The notes under the pieces were generated by a model. It made no database searches. It was not told where the DNA came from and was given only the letters and a program-made list of their open reading frames with translations. This document shows, in pieces, positions 16,885-25,758 of a DNA stretch of 64,000 bases. Every line of letters begins with the position of its first letter. Position 1 is the stretch's first letter. Source of the stretch: LH-M37 sp965602855 (GTDB lineage Bacteria; Pseudomonadota; Gammaproteobacteria; SZUA-229); the NCBI GenBank assembly GCA_965602855.1, contig CBFCZV010000014.1, forward strand, positions 1 to 64,000. Reading direction: 5' to 3'. The translations under genes were made by a program, and so were the position numbers.

Positions 16885-17220
16885 ATGAATAGTCGTTTCT
16901 TCTCAAGACTAGAAATCTGGGTAAAAGCCAATAGACTCGCCTGGGCTGAGATTATTGGGCAAAAATCATGGCTACGCTCTGCACGGCTGGCACAAAATCT
17001 GAAGGGTGTTGATATGGCGAAGCGCATGGCAGTAAGCCCAGCGCGAATCTCGATGCTGGAAGGTGATGAAGAGCGGGGTGCGGTGACTTTAAAGATGATG
17101 CAGAAGGCGGCACAGGCGCTGGATTGTGAGTTTGTGTATGCGGTGATTCCTAAAAAGGCATTAAAGGATAATGGTGAGCAGTCTTCTGAAAAACCGCGTT
17201 TACGTGTTCATCAGAAATAA
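16885..17220 (+). CDS. mobile mystery protein A (HTH regulator/antitoxin)
   Basis: A 111-residue protein with a helix-turn-helix (KGVDMAKRMAVSPARISMLE). It matches the mobile mystery protein A family, small XRE-type proteins usually followed by protein B, a Fic-domain partner. Here the next gene is gshA and no Fic gene follows, so the A protein is an orphan. The start is the ATG at 16885; a TTG at 16879 is in frame but lies closer to the AGG. A perfect palindrome just upstream is a probable binding site. The presence of this mobile family near the IS debris fits a region of past insertions. Confidence 0.8.
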   Translation: MNSRFFSRLEIWVKANRLAWAEIIGQKSWLRSARLAQNLKGVDMAKRMAVSPARISMLEGDEERGAVTLKMMQKAAQALDCEFVYAVIPKKALKDNGEQSSEKPRLRVHQK

Positions 17221-17324
17221 TTATTACCGTTATCCCGCTGCTGAATTTTGTGTTTCGAAACCATGTATAATGGCGGGCTAATATACTGGTTGGTTGTTTA
17301 TACCAGTGTCGAGTCAGGATGTAG

Positions 17325-18902
17325 ATGGTGTATCAATCTCTAAATAAACGTTTGAATCAAATTATCGATTCTGGTCAGGCTTCCTGTCTGTCTGAATCGC
17401 TGATTGGTCTTGAGAAAGAAAGCCTGAGAGTGGCTGAAAGCGGTTCTATTTCACAAACACCACATCCTACCGCTCTGGGTTCAGCGCTGACTAATCCAGC
17501 TATCACCACTGATTTTTCTGAAGCATTGCTTGAGCTGATTACTCCCCCCTGTAGTTCGGTTAAACAGGCCTTGTCTTATCTGGATGATATTCAGCGGTTT
17601 GTATATTCAAAGCTGGATGATGAAACTTTGTGGGCGACCAGTATGCCCTGTGTGGTGCGTGGTGGCGGCAGTATTCCTATCGCACAATACGGTGCTTCTA
17701 ATATTGGTACCATGAAAACGGTTTATCGCCGTGGTCTGGGTTATCGTTATGGCCGAAGCATGCAGGTGATTGCGGGCGTTCATTTTAATTATTCAGTGTC
17801 GGACTCGTTCTGGGATTTGTATCAGGGGCTGGAAGGGAATGCAGAATCAAGACAGGATTTCATCTCTGAACAATACATGGGGCTGGTGCGTAACATGCTC
17901 CGTTATGGCTGGATGATCCCCTATTTGTTTGGTGCATCGCCCGCAGTTTGTAAATCTTTTTTGCAGGGAAAGCCAACCATGCTTTCTGATTTTAACGAAC
18001 ACACTTTTTATGAGCCTTATGCGACTTCTTTGCGCATGGGTGATATTGGTTATACCAATAGTAAAGAGGACGTGGCGGGTATAAAGGCCGACTATAGTTC
18101 GATTGATGCTTATGTAAAAAGTCTGCAATGTGCGATTGATAAGCCCTATGCGGCTTATGATGAAATTGGGGTGAAGGTCGATGGTGAGTACCGGCAGCTG
18201 AATGCAAATATTTTGCAGATTGAAAATGAATATTACAGTACGGTTCGCCCTAAACAGATTGCAGAAAAAGATGAGAAGCCAACAACAGCTTTGCATAAGC
18301 GTGGTGTATCGTACGTTGAAATTCGCTCGATAGATGTTAATGCTTTTGATCCATTGGGTGTCAATGATGAGCAGCTTTATTTTCTTGAGATTTTTGTGCT
18401 GTTTTGTCTGTTGCAGGAAAGCCCGATTTTGAATCAAATGGAAATGAATGAAGTGGATATGAATCTGGTACAGGTGGCGCACTCTGGGCGACAACCAGAA
18501 TTAAAATTAAACCGACATGATCAATCTGTAGCCTTGAAAGACTGGGCATTGGAATTGTGTGAGGAGATGCAGGCCGTGGCCGAGTTGCTGGATGAAGTGA
18601 ACCACAGTGATTGTTATTCAAAGAGTCTGTCCGCACAAATAGAATGCGTTAATGATCCATCTAAAACACCATCGGCCAGAATGCTGGAGGAAATGCGTGA
18701 ACATGAAGAAGGCTTTTTTGGTTTTGCGCAGCGTAAATCTTTAAAGTATCTGGATTATTTTAAATCAAGAGAACTATCAGCAGAGCGGCAACAGTTTTTT
18801 GATTCACTAACTAGTGAATCACTGGCTAAACAGCTGAAAATAGAACGCTCGGATAGTTTAAGTTTTGATGAGTATTTGCAGCAGTATTTTTCGAGTAAAT
18901 AA
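17325..18902 (+). CDS. gshA: glutamate-cysteine ligase
   Basis: A 525-residue protein of the proteobacterial GshA type. It joins glutamate and cysteine with ATP, the first step of glutathione synthesis in the cytosol. Diagnostic blocks are GLEKESLRV, HPTALGSALTNP, TTDFSEALLELITP, TSMPCVV, IAQYGASNIG, VIAGVHFNYS and the catalytic-domain VEIRSIDVNAFDPLG. Length agrees with the E. coli enzyme (about 518). A small membrane-protein gene follows after 14 bases and probably shares its transcript. A TATAAT at 17266-17271 is a possible -10 box. Confidence 0.95.
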   Translation: MVYQSLNKRLNQIIDSGQASCLSESLIGLEKESLRVAESGSISQTPHPTALGSALTNPAITTDFSEALLELITPPCSSVKQALSYLDDIQRFVYSKLDDETLWATSMPCVVRGGGSIPIAQYGASNIGTMKTVYRRGLGYRYGRSMQVIAGVHFNYSVSDSFWDLYQGLEGNAESRQDFISEQYMGLVRNMLRYGWMIPYLFGASPAVCKSFLQGKPTMLSDFNEHTFYEPYATSLRMGDIGYTNSKEDVAGIKADYSSIDAYVKSLQCAIDKPYAAYDEIGVKVDGEYRQLNANILQIENEYYSTVRPKQIAEKDEKPTTALHKRGVSYVEIRSIDVNAFDPLGVNDEQLYFLEIFVLFCLLQESPILNQMEMNEVDMNLVQVAHSGRQPELKLNRHDQSVALKDWALELCEEMQAVAELLDEVNHSDCYSKSLSAQIECVNDPSKTPSARMLEEMREHEEGFFGFAQRKSLKYLDYFKSRELSAERQQFFDSLTSESLAKQLKIERSDSLSFDEYLQQYFSSK

Positions 18903-18916
18903 TAGCGGGAGCACTA

Positions 18917-19156
18917 ATGAACTGGATAGATAAAATACCTTTAACAACTTTGCTGATTGCTGCTGTGTTGTTGGCTGTGTTGCCTCTGAACTCAACGCCG
19001 CACCTTGTTGAAAAACTGGGCATGCTTGTGGATGGTACGCTGAGTCGTCCCATCGATATTTTTGACTTGTTCATGCATGGCACACCCAGTGTGCTGCTGA
19101 TCATTCGTTTATTCAGGCAGTTTGTTCTGGATAAAAACGAAGTGGGTAAAAAATAG
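18917..19156 (+). CDS. small conserved membrane protein
   Basis: A 79-residue protein with one hydrophobic helix at the N-terminus (about 9-26) and a second near 58-70. It resembles a family widespread in Pseudomonas and relatives, with the shared blocks HLVEKL and RPIDIFDL. Database labels such as RND transporter are not supported by its size. Function unknown. It follows gshA by 14 bases and converges on bolA, whose stop is 5 bases away. Confidence 0.75.
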   Translation: MNWIDKIPLTTLLIAAVLLAVLPLNSTPHLVEKLGMLVDGTLSRPIDIFDLFMHGTPSVLLIIRLFRQFVLDKNEVGKK

Positions 19157-19161
19157 CTTTA

Positions 19162-19464
19162 TTATTTACTGCCACCAGCGCAGGGTGGTGATTCAGGTGC
19201 GCCGCCTTTTTTAAGCCATTCCTCCATGGTCATGGTGTGCAAAGCCAGAGCGTGGATATCTTTAAGATCATCTTCGAGTACTTTGTTGACCAGACGGTGT
19301 CTGGCAATCAGCATTTTTTCTTTAAATTCATCGCTTACAATAACGACTTTAAAATGTGACTCGTTATTCGGGCCGCTATGCATGTGGCTTTCATTAATCA
19401 CTTCCAGATGCTCAGGTGAGAATGCCTGATTTAATTTTTCGGTGATGATTTCTTGTTTATTCAT
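19162..19464 (-). CDS. bolA: BolA family protein
   Basis: A 100-residue protein with the BolA fold. HMHSGPNNESHFKVVIVSDEF, slightly interrupted, and the block RHRLVNKVLEDD then HALALHTMTMEEW are diagnostic. BolA proteins partner with monothiol glutaredoxins in iron-sulfur cluster handling and influence morphology and stress responses. The C-terminus carries a Gly/Pro-rich tail with a cysteine (ESPPCAGGSK). It lies 20 bases downstream of the HD-GYP gene on the same strand, so the two are likely co-transcribed. Confidence 0.9.
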   Translation of the reverse strand: MNKQEIITEKLNQAFSPEHLEVINESHMHSGPNNESHFKVVIVSDEFKEKMLIARHRLVNKVLEDDLKDIHALALHTMTMEEWLKKGGAPESPPCAGGSK

Positions 19465-19484
19465 GATGAAAAAAACATTGGTGC

Positions 19485-20714
19485 TTAGTCTTCAAGCACT
19501 TTGGATGGATCAATATCGTAAGCGCCAGATTGAAGGCCGCTGATGATTGATAGATCAAGGCCGCTGGCGTCGGTAGTATCAACAGTCAGGTCAACAATTT
19601 TGCTGACCTCGTAGGGTTTTTTATTTTCATCCAGCAGCATCATGACTTTAGGTTTGAGTCGTTGCACGCGATTCTGTGCCATGATCATACCGACTTCACC
19701 GGATGACATTTCCACTAAGGAGCCAGTGGGGTAAACGCCTAGACATTGCAGAAACTGTTCGACCAGTTCATCCTGGAAATATTTATTGCGCCAGTTGTAA
19801 ATGGTTTGCAGTGCTTTGTGGGGTGCAATGGATGCGCGGTATGCGCTGTTACCGGTCATTGCTGTGTAACAATCAATGATGGCGGCAATGCGACCGTAAA
19901 CCGGTACTTCTTTTCCTTTTAATCCGCTTGGGTAACCACTACCGTCATAACGTTCATGATGAGTAAGCACGACGTTGATGATGGTTTCATTTATACCGGG
20001 GGTGTTTCTGAGCAGGTTGACGCCATAATGAACATGATTTTTCATTTCATCAAATTCTTCAGCAGTTAAGGTGCCTGTTTTATTGATGATTTCATCTGCC
20101 ACTTTGACCTTGCCTACGTCCATGAGTAGCAGACCCATGGCAAGATTTCTCAGATCTTCTTTATAAAGACCCAGATGGCGGCCAAAGGCGATAGCGAGTG
20201 AGCAGTTGTCCAGTGAATGTGAATAGGTGTAAGCGTCTTTTTTCTGCATTTCTGAAACCCATAACAGGGCATCTGAATTGCGGATGACACTTTCTAGAAT
20301 AGGTTGAACTGCGTTGCGTACGGCGCTGATATCAAGATTATCACCGGCTTTCAGGTTGTCCATCAGCATGGCGACTTTGTCTGATGCGGTTTCCAGAGCG
20401 GTTTCAGCAGCGGGTAGTTCGTGGAAGGCAGACTGTTTTTCTTCGTAATCTACCTTTTTTATACCGCCTTCGAGAAAGTCTTCGACATATTTATTGCTGG
20501 GGAGAGTGGGCTTTTCATCCATATAGGACTTAGCTTCTTCACCCTTCTCTGTGTCGATAAAAACGTATTTGCAATGTTGTTGTAGAGCCTTTATATCGTC
20601 TTCTTTTTCGACAATAAAGCCCTGCAACAGGAAGGGAGTGTCGAGCCACGGACGATCCAGATTGGCGATATGCATACCAATTGTGAGGTCAAATGTGCTG
20701 ACTTTGCGTTCCAT
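19485..20714 (-). CDS. HD-GYP protein with DUF3391 domain, metal-binding His replaced
   Basis: A 409-residue cytosolic protein. Residues ~1-120 match DUF3391 (TFDLTIGMHIANLDRPWLDTP). Residues ~160-340 are an HD-GYP domain with HHERYDGSGYPSGL (H252, H253, GYP 260-262) and GRIAAIIDCYTAMT. HD-GYP enzymes hydrolyse cyclic di-GMP. The HD dyad, normally L-H-D-I-G-K, reads L-M-D-V-G-K (M198-D199, codon ATG), so a key metal ligand is missing. The protein may be inactive on c-di-GMP and act as a sensor or scaffold. It is likely expressed with bolA downstream. Confidence 0.88.
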   Translation of the reverse strand: MERKVSTFDLTIGMHIANLDRPWLDTPFLLQGFIVEKEDDIKALQQHCKYVFIDTEKGEEAKSYMDEKPTLPSNKYVEDFLEGGIKKVDYEEKQSAFHELPAAETALETASDKVAMLMDNLKAGDNLDISAVRNAVQPILESVIRNSDALLWVSEMQKKDAYTYSHSLDNCSLAIAFGRHLGLYKEDLRNLAMGLLLMDVGKVKVADEIINKTGTLTAEEFDEMKNHVHYGVNLLRNTPGINETIINVVLTHHERYDGSGYPSGLKGKEVPVYGRIAAIIDCYTAMTGNSAYRASIAPHKALQTIYNWRNKYFQDELVEQFLQCLGVYPTGSLVEMSSGEVGMIMAQNRVQRLKPKVMMLLDENKKPYEVSKIVDLTVDTTDASGLDLSIISGLQSGAYDIDPSKVLED

Positions 20715-20880
20715 AAAGGGGGACTCGTTTCGTGGTTACTGTTTGGCTGATTTATTATTGTTTTACGTAAAGCAGAATTATAACTTTATCATCTGTACGA
20801 ATATCATTGAATAGAGTATAGCTATTAAATTTTATTTAGCGGTGAAAAATGGCCATGCAATGAGCAAAAATTGCTAAATA

Positions 20881-21588
20881 TTACAAAGGGCAGGCTTGCC
20901 AGAGGTTGTCGATGAATGCTTCCATCGGCTTGAAGTTGCTTTTATATTTCATTTTTTGACAATTATTGATCCAGTAGCCCATATATAGGTGATCGTGCTG
21001 CATTTCTCTAGTTTGCTGAATTTGCTGCAAAATACAGAAAGTGCCAAGACTGCGTCTAGATTCGTTGGGGTCAAAATAGGTATAGACGGCAGACAGGCCT
21101 GAGTGCGTAACGTCAGTGACGGCAACAGCGAGTAGATGCTTATCTTTGCGTACCTCAAGGAAATAAGTGTTACTCCATTCGCTATACAAAAATTTTTTAA
21201 AATCGTCGGCTTCGGGGTTGGCCATGCCACCGTCAGTATGCCTGGCGTTGAGATAGTCCCGATAAAGCTCAAAATATTCATCGTTATAGTCGGCCCTGAC
21301 CAAATCTATCGTTAAATCCTGATTGTTTTTCAGGCAGCGTTTCTGGTTTCTGCTGGGTGAAAATTTTGTTACTGGAATACGGCAGGGGCGGCACTCTTCG
21401 CAGCCTTCACAGTGTGGCCGATAAATGAAATCACCACTACGTCGATAACCCTGTTTGAGCATGTGACTGTAGATTTGCATATCCATGTCTAAATCCGGAT
21501 CAGGCACAATGCTGCGAGCCATGCGATCGGGTAAATAGTTGCATTCGTGTTCGGTGGTTAGATAAAGCTGGATGTGTTGTGAACTCAT
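20881..21588 (-). CDS. bpt: aspartate/glutamate leucyltransferase (ATE1-like)
   Basis: A 235-residue protein of the bacterial ATE1/Bpt family. It transfers leucine from Leu-tRNA to N-terminal Asp or Glu, marking proteins for ClpSAP. The Cys-rich N-terminal block YRPHCEGCEECRPCRIPV and the C-terminal YMGYWINNCQKMKYKSNF are characteristic, and the length is normal. It is monocistronic, divergent from metH with about 100 bases between. No clpS or clpA is near. Confidence 0.92.
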   Translation of the reverse strand: MSSQHIQLYLTTEHECNYLPDRMARSIVPDPDLDMDMQIYSHMLKQGYRRSGDFIYRPHCEGCEECRPCRIPVTKFSPSRNQKRCLKNNQDLTIDLVRADYNDEYFELYRDYLNARHTDGGMANPEADDFKKFLYSEWSNTYFLEVRKDKHLLAVAVTDVTHSGLSAVYTYFDPNESRRSLGTFCILQQIQQTREMQHDHLYMGYWINNCQKMKYKSNFKPMEAFIDNLWQACPL

Positions 21589-21650
21589 GGTTTAAGCATA
21601 GCATTTATCATCTAAATCCAATGCCTTGAGTCCATAAGAATAGGGGGAAG

Positions 21651-21659
21651 TGGTATAAT
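21651..21659 (+). promoter_or_regulatory. extended -10 promoter of metH
   Basis: TGGTATAAT is a perfect extended -10 element (TGnTATAAT), ending 32 bases before the metH ATG. A good -35 at 17 bases is missing, as is usual for this promoter type. The leader is too short for a B12 or SAM riboswitch, and I see none. Confidence 0.65.
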
Positions 21660-21691
21660 CGGCGGCTTTTATTTAGTCAGATATTCGTCCT

Positions 21692-24600
21692 ATGTCCAGA
21701 GAACAACGCATCGCCTCACTCAAAGAAAGGTTAAAAACTCAAATTCTGTTATTGGATGGTGCTACCGGCACCATGATCCAACGGCACAAGTTGGGTGAAG
21801 CAGAATATCGTGGTGAGCGTTTTGCCGACTGGCCGTCTGATCTCAAGGGCAATAATGATCTGCTGGTGTTAACCCAGCCTGAGATTATTCGCGGCATCCA
21901 TCAGGAATATCTGGAAGCCGGTGCGGATATCATCGAAACCAATACTTTCGGTGCCAATGCAACTACGCTAAAGGTTTATGGCATGGAGGCGCTGAACTAT
22001 GAGATGAATGTTGCCGGTGCCAGACTGGCGCGTGAAGCGGCCGATGCCATTGCGACTGAGGATAAGCCGCGTTATGTCGCTGGTGTGCTTGGCCCGACCG
22101 ACAAGACCGCAACCATTTCTCCCGAGGTGAATGACCCGTCTGCGCGCAACATTACATTTGAAAAGTTGGTTGTTGATTATTCTGAAGCCACGCGTGGTTT
22201 GATCGAAGGCGGCGCGGACATCATCCTGATTGAAACCATTTTTGACACGCTGAATGCCAAGGCGGCGATCTACGCCGTGAAACAGGTGTTCGACGAAGAT
22301 TGCATCGAACTGCCGATTATGATTTCCGGCACCATTACCGACAAGTCTGGCCGTACCCTGTCTGGTCAGTTGACCGAAGCATTTTACAATTCACTGCGCC
22401 ATGCCCAGCCGATTTCGATTGGCCTGAACTGTGCCCTGGGTGCAGATGAACTACGCCAGTATGTTGAAGAATTATCTCGCGTGGCCGATTGCTACGTGAG
22501 CGCGCACCCCAATGCGGGTTTGCCGAATCCATTGGCTGAAACTGGTTACGATGATACACCCGAGAATATGTCAGGCTTCATCAAAGAATGGGCAGAAAGC
22601 GGGTTTTTAAATATCATCGGTGGTTGTTGTGGCACCTCACCAGACTTCATCAAGGCGATTGGTGACACGGTGAAGGATATAGCGCCGCGTCAGATTCCAG
22701 ATCTTCCAGTTGAGTGTCGTCTTTCGGGTTTAGAGCCCTGCAATATCGGTGCTGATGCTTTATTCGTCAACGTCGGTGAGCGTAACAATGTCACCGGTTC
22801 GGCGATGTTTAAACGTCTCATTCTGGAAGAGAAATACGAGGAAGCTTTGTCGGTCGCTTTACAGCAGGTGGAAAGTGGTGCACAGATCATCGACATCAAT
22901 ATGGACGAGGCCATGCTGGATTCCAAAGCGGCGATGGTCAAGTTTCTCAACTTGATCGCTTCAGAGCCCGATATCTCACGCGTTCCCGTAATGATCGATT
23001 CTTCAAAATGGGAAGTGATTGAAGCGGGTTTACAGTGCGTGCAGGGCAAGGCGGTAGTGAATTCAATTTCGCTGAAAGAAGGTGAGGAAAACTTTATCGC
23101 GCAGGCGAAAAAAGTTCGTCGTTATGGTGCTGCAGTTATTGTCATGGCTTTTGATGAAGATGGGCAGGCTGATACTTACGAACGTAAAGTAGAAATCTGT
23201 ACGCGTTCCTACAAAGTGCTGACTGAAGTGGTGGGTTTCCCGCCGGAAGATATTATTTTTGATCCAAATGTTTTTGCGGTTGCTACCGGTATCGATGAGC
23301 ACAATAATTACGCGGTCGATTTTATCGAAGCTACGCGCACCATCAAACAAAGCTTGCCGCACGCCATGATTTCCGGTGGTGTCTCCAATGTTTCCTTCTC
23401 CTTCCGTGGTAACAATATGGTGCGCGAAGCGATTCATTCCGTATTCCTGTATCACGCGATTAAAGCGGGTATGGACATGGGGATTGTGAATGCGGGTCAG
23501 CTTGCCATTTATGATGACCTGCCCGAAGAGCTGCGTCATGCGGTCGAAGATGTTATTCAGAATAAAGACGAGGGTGCGACTGATCGTTTGTTGGATATTG
23601 CGCCAAATTATGTTGGTGATGGTGTTGCCGTCGCGAGCAAGCAGGATGCCGCCTGGCGTGAACTGCCGGTGACTGAACGCCTATCGCACGCACTGGTTAA
23701 AGGCATTACCGAGCACATTGAAGCCGATACCGAAGAAGCACGTCAGCACGCTGAAGCGCCGATACACGTGATTGAAGGTCCGTTGATGGATGGCATGAAT
23801 GTGGTCGGTGATTTGTTTGGCGAAGGTAAAATGTTTTTGCCTCAGGTGGTGAAATCAGCCCGTGTGATGAAACAGGCGGTGGCTTATTTATTGCCTTACA
23901 TCGATGCTGAAAAAGGTGGTGATGTCAGCAGCAACGGTAAAATTTTGATGGCCACGGTGAAAGGTGATGTCCACGATATTGGTAAGAATATTGTCGGCGT
24001 GGTGTTGCAGTGCAACAACTATGAAGTGATTGATATCGGCGTCATGGTGCCAGCAGAAACCATTCTTGCCGAAGCGAAAAAGCATAATGTCGATGTCATC
24101 GGTTTATCGGGTTTGATTACACCCTCGCTGGATGAGATGGCGCACATGGCTTCAGAAATGGAACGTCTGGGCATGAAAATTCCATTGATGATTGGTGGTG
24201 CCACGACTTCAAAAATTCATACCGCTGTAAAAATTGAACCAAAATATTCCAATGCAGTGGTATATGTTGCTGACGCCTCACGCGGTGTTGGTGTAGTGGG
24301 CGAGCTGCTCAGTAAAGAACGTGGTGCTGAGTATGTTCAAGTTGTCAAAGATGAGTATGAGCAAATGCGCATCAAGCGTAGCCAACGAAAAACCAATAAA
24401 AAGTTTTCGACTATCGAGCAAGCCAGAGATAATGCCTTTAAATTTGACTGGAGAGCTTACACGCCGCCGAAGCCGAGTTTTCTGGGTGTAAAAATATTTG
24501 AAGATTATTCACTGCAAGAACTGACAGACTATATCGACTGGACACCCTTTTTCCGCACCTGGGAATTATCGGGTAAATATCCAAAAATTCTCGAAGATGA

Positions 24601-25384
24601 AATAGTGGGTGAAGAAGCCACTAAGCTATTCGCTGATGCCAAAGCCATGCTCAAGCAAATTATTGATGAGAACTGGTTGCAGGCACGGGCGGTGATTGGG
24701 TTCTTCCCTGCGAACAGCAGTGGCGATGATATTGAATTGTACGCTGATGATGAGCGCAGTGAGGTACAAACCGTGCTGCATCATTTGCGTCAACAGCTAG
24801 CCAAAACGGCAGAGAATCCAAATGGCTGTTTGTCTGATTTTGTCGCGCCCAAAGACAGCGGCCAGAAAGATTACATCGGCGCCTTTGCGGTAACGACGGG
24901 TATTGGTATCGATGAACACGTTGCCCGTTTTGAGCAGCAGCACGATGACTACAATAGTATTCTGTTAAAAGCTCTGGCTGATCGTCTGGCCGAAGCCTTT
25001 GCCGAGTGCATGCACGAACGGGTGCGTAAGGAATTCTGGGGCTATGCCAGTGATGAGTCGCTAAGTAATGGTGATTTGATTGCTGAGGGCTATCAGGGGA
25101 TTCGTCCAGCCCCCGGTTACCCAGCGTGTCCGGATCATACCGAAAAGCAGACTTTGTGGTCGCTGATCCAGCCTGATGTGAATGCGGGCATAACGATTAC
25201 CGAAAGTTTTGCCATGATGCCAACGGCGGCGGTTTCCGGCTGGTATTTCTCACATCCGAATTCACGTTATTTTGGTATCGGCAAAATCCACAAGGATCAG
25301 GTTGAGGATTACACAAAACGTAAAAATGTAGACATTAAAGTGACCGAGCGCTGGCTATCGCCAGTGCTGGATTATGACGTTTAA
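21692..25384 (+). CDS. metH: cobalamin-dependent methionine synthase
   Basis: A 1230-residue enzyme, close to E. coli MetH (1227). It methylates homocysteine from methyltetrahydrofolate through B12. Domains in order: the homocysteine/zinc barrel (~1-330, LLDGATGTMIQ, GLNCALG, GGCCGTSPD), the pterin barrel (~350-620, FVNVGERNNVTGSA, MDEAMLDS), the cap and B12-binding domain (DVHDIGKNIVGVVL, the His being the cobalt ligand), and the reactivation/SAM domain (~900-1230, RPAPGYPACPDHTEK). All appear intact. This implies B12 import or synthesis elsewhere. It is a single-gene unit; the 374 bases after it hold a DnaA-box cluster. Confidence 0.97.
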   Translation: MSREQRIASLKERLKTQILLLDGATGTMIQRHKLGEAEYRGERFADWPSDLKGNNDLLVLTQPEIIRGIHQEYLEAGADIIETNTFGANATTLKVYGMEALNYEMNVAGARLAREAADAIATEDKPRYVAGVLGPTDKTATISPEVNDPSARNITFEKLVVDYSEATRGLIEGGADIILIETIFDTLNAKAAIYAVKQVFDEDCIELPIMISGTITDKSGRTLSGQLTEAFYNSLRHAQPISIGLNCALGADELRQYVEELSRVADCYVSAHPNAGLPNPLAETGYDDTPENMSGFIKEWAESGFLNIIGGCCGTSPDFIKAIGDTVKDIAPRQIPDLPVECRLSGLEPCNIGADALFVNVGERNNVTGSAMFKRLILEEKYEEALSVALQQVESGAQIIDINMDEAMLDSKAAMVKFLNLIASEPDISRVPVMIDSSKWEVIEAGLQCVQGKAVVNSISLKEGEENFIAQAKKVRRYGAAVIVMAFDEDGQADTYERKVEICTRSYKVLTEVVGFPPEDIIFDPNVFAVATGIDEHNNYAVDFIEATRTIKQSLPHAMISGGVSNVSFSFRGNNMVREAIHSVFLYHAIKAGMDMGIVNAGQLAIYDDLPEELRHAVEDVIQNKDEGATDRLLDIAPNYVGDGVAVASKQDAAWRELPVTERLSHALVKGITEHIEADTEEARQHAEAPIHVIEGPLMDGMNVVGDLFGEGKMFLPQVVKSARVMKQAVAYLLPYIDAEKGGDVSSNGKILMATVKGDVHDIGKNIVGVVLQCNNYEVIDIGVMVPAETILAEAKKHNVDVIGLSGLITPSLDEMAHMASEMERLGMKIPLMIGGATTSKIHTAVKIEPKYSNAVVYVADASRGVGVVGELLSKERGAEYVQVVKDEYEQMRIKRSQRKTNKKFSTIEQARDNAFKFDWRAYTPPKPSFLGVKIFEDYSLQELTDYIDWTPFFRTWELSGKYPKILEDEIVGEEATKLFADAKAMLKQIIDENWLQARAVIGFFPANSSGDDIELYADDERSEVQTVLHHLRQQLAKTAENPNGCLSDFVAPKDSGQKDYIGAFAVTTGIGIDEHVARFEQQHDDYNSILLKALADRLAEAFAECMHERVRKEFWGYASDESLSNGDLIAEGYQGIRPAPGYPACPDHTEKQTLWSLIQPDVNAGITITESFAMMPTAAVSGWYFSHPNSRYFGIGKIHKDQVEDYTKRKNVDIKVTERWLSPVLDYDV

Positions 25385-25758
25385 TGGCGGCTGATTGGGC
25401 TTTGTTGAGTGGCTGAGGTTGTTACAAAAACTCATCCACAAAATCTGTGGATAACTCTGTGGATACAGGTCGAGTAACCGTCTAGCTCCCCATTGATGCA
25501 GGGGTTGATTTTAGATTGATCACTTTTTGATCAAAAATTAATAATTACATATAAAACAATACCTTATATGTTTTTTGTGTTTGATCTGTTGACAAATGGG
25601 TACATTAAATATTGTTAATACCATTTTTTAGATGGTTTTTTTTTGCTTGTGTAAAACTTTCAGATTTCAGGCATTAGAAAACAGTTACTTAGTGTTTTTA
25701 TACGAATGAATCTCATCATTAAAATATTTTTGATGATGCACCAGAGTTAAAGAATTTT
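25385..25758. other. AT-rich intergenic region with a cluster of three DnaA boxes
   Basis: Between metH and uup there is no gene. TCATCCACA (25432-25440), TGTGGATAA (25446-25454, a perfect DnaA box on the minus strand) and TGTGGATAC (25458-25466) lie within 35 bases; the first two also form an ATCCACA/TGTGGAT hairpin. Further on are paired TGATCA palindromes 11 bases apart (25517-25522 and 25528-25533), more GATC sites, a long AT-rich tract and a near-palindrome CATCATTAAAATATTTTTGATGATG just before uup. It resembles part of an origin or a DnaA-titration site, but the flanking genes are not those of a known gammaproteobacterial oriC. Confidence 0.5.

Noticed and set aside
18917..19156. RND transporter
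   Set aside because: A 79-residue two-helix protein cannot be an RND pump; the label is probably a database artefact.
21592..21691. Cobalamin or SAM riboswitch before metH
   Set aside because: The leader after the extended -10 is about 25 bases, too short for any known riboswitch.
25435..25452. Rho-independent terminator after metH
   Set aside because: ATCCACA/TGTGGAT can pair, but no T-run follows, and the repeat is better explained by DnaA boxes.
25385..25758. Chromosomal origin oriC
   Set aside because: Only three DnaA boxes, and no dnaA, dnaN, mnmG or mioC nearby. Kept as a DnaA-box cluster.
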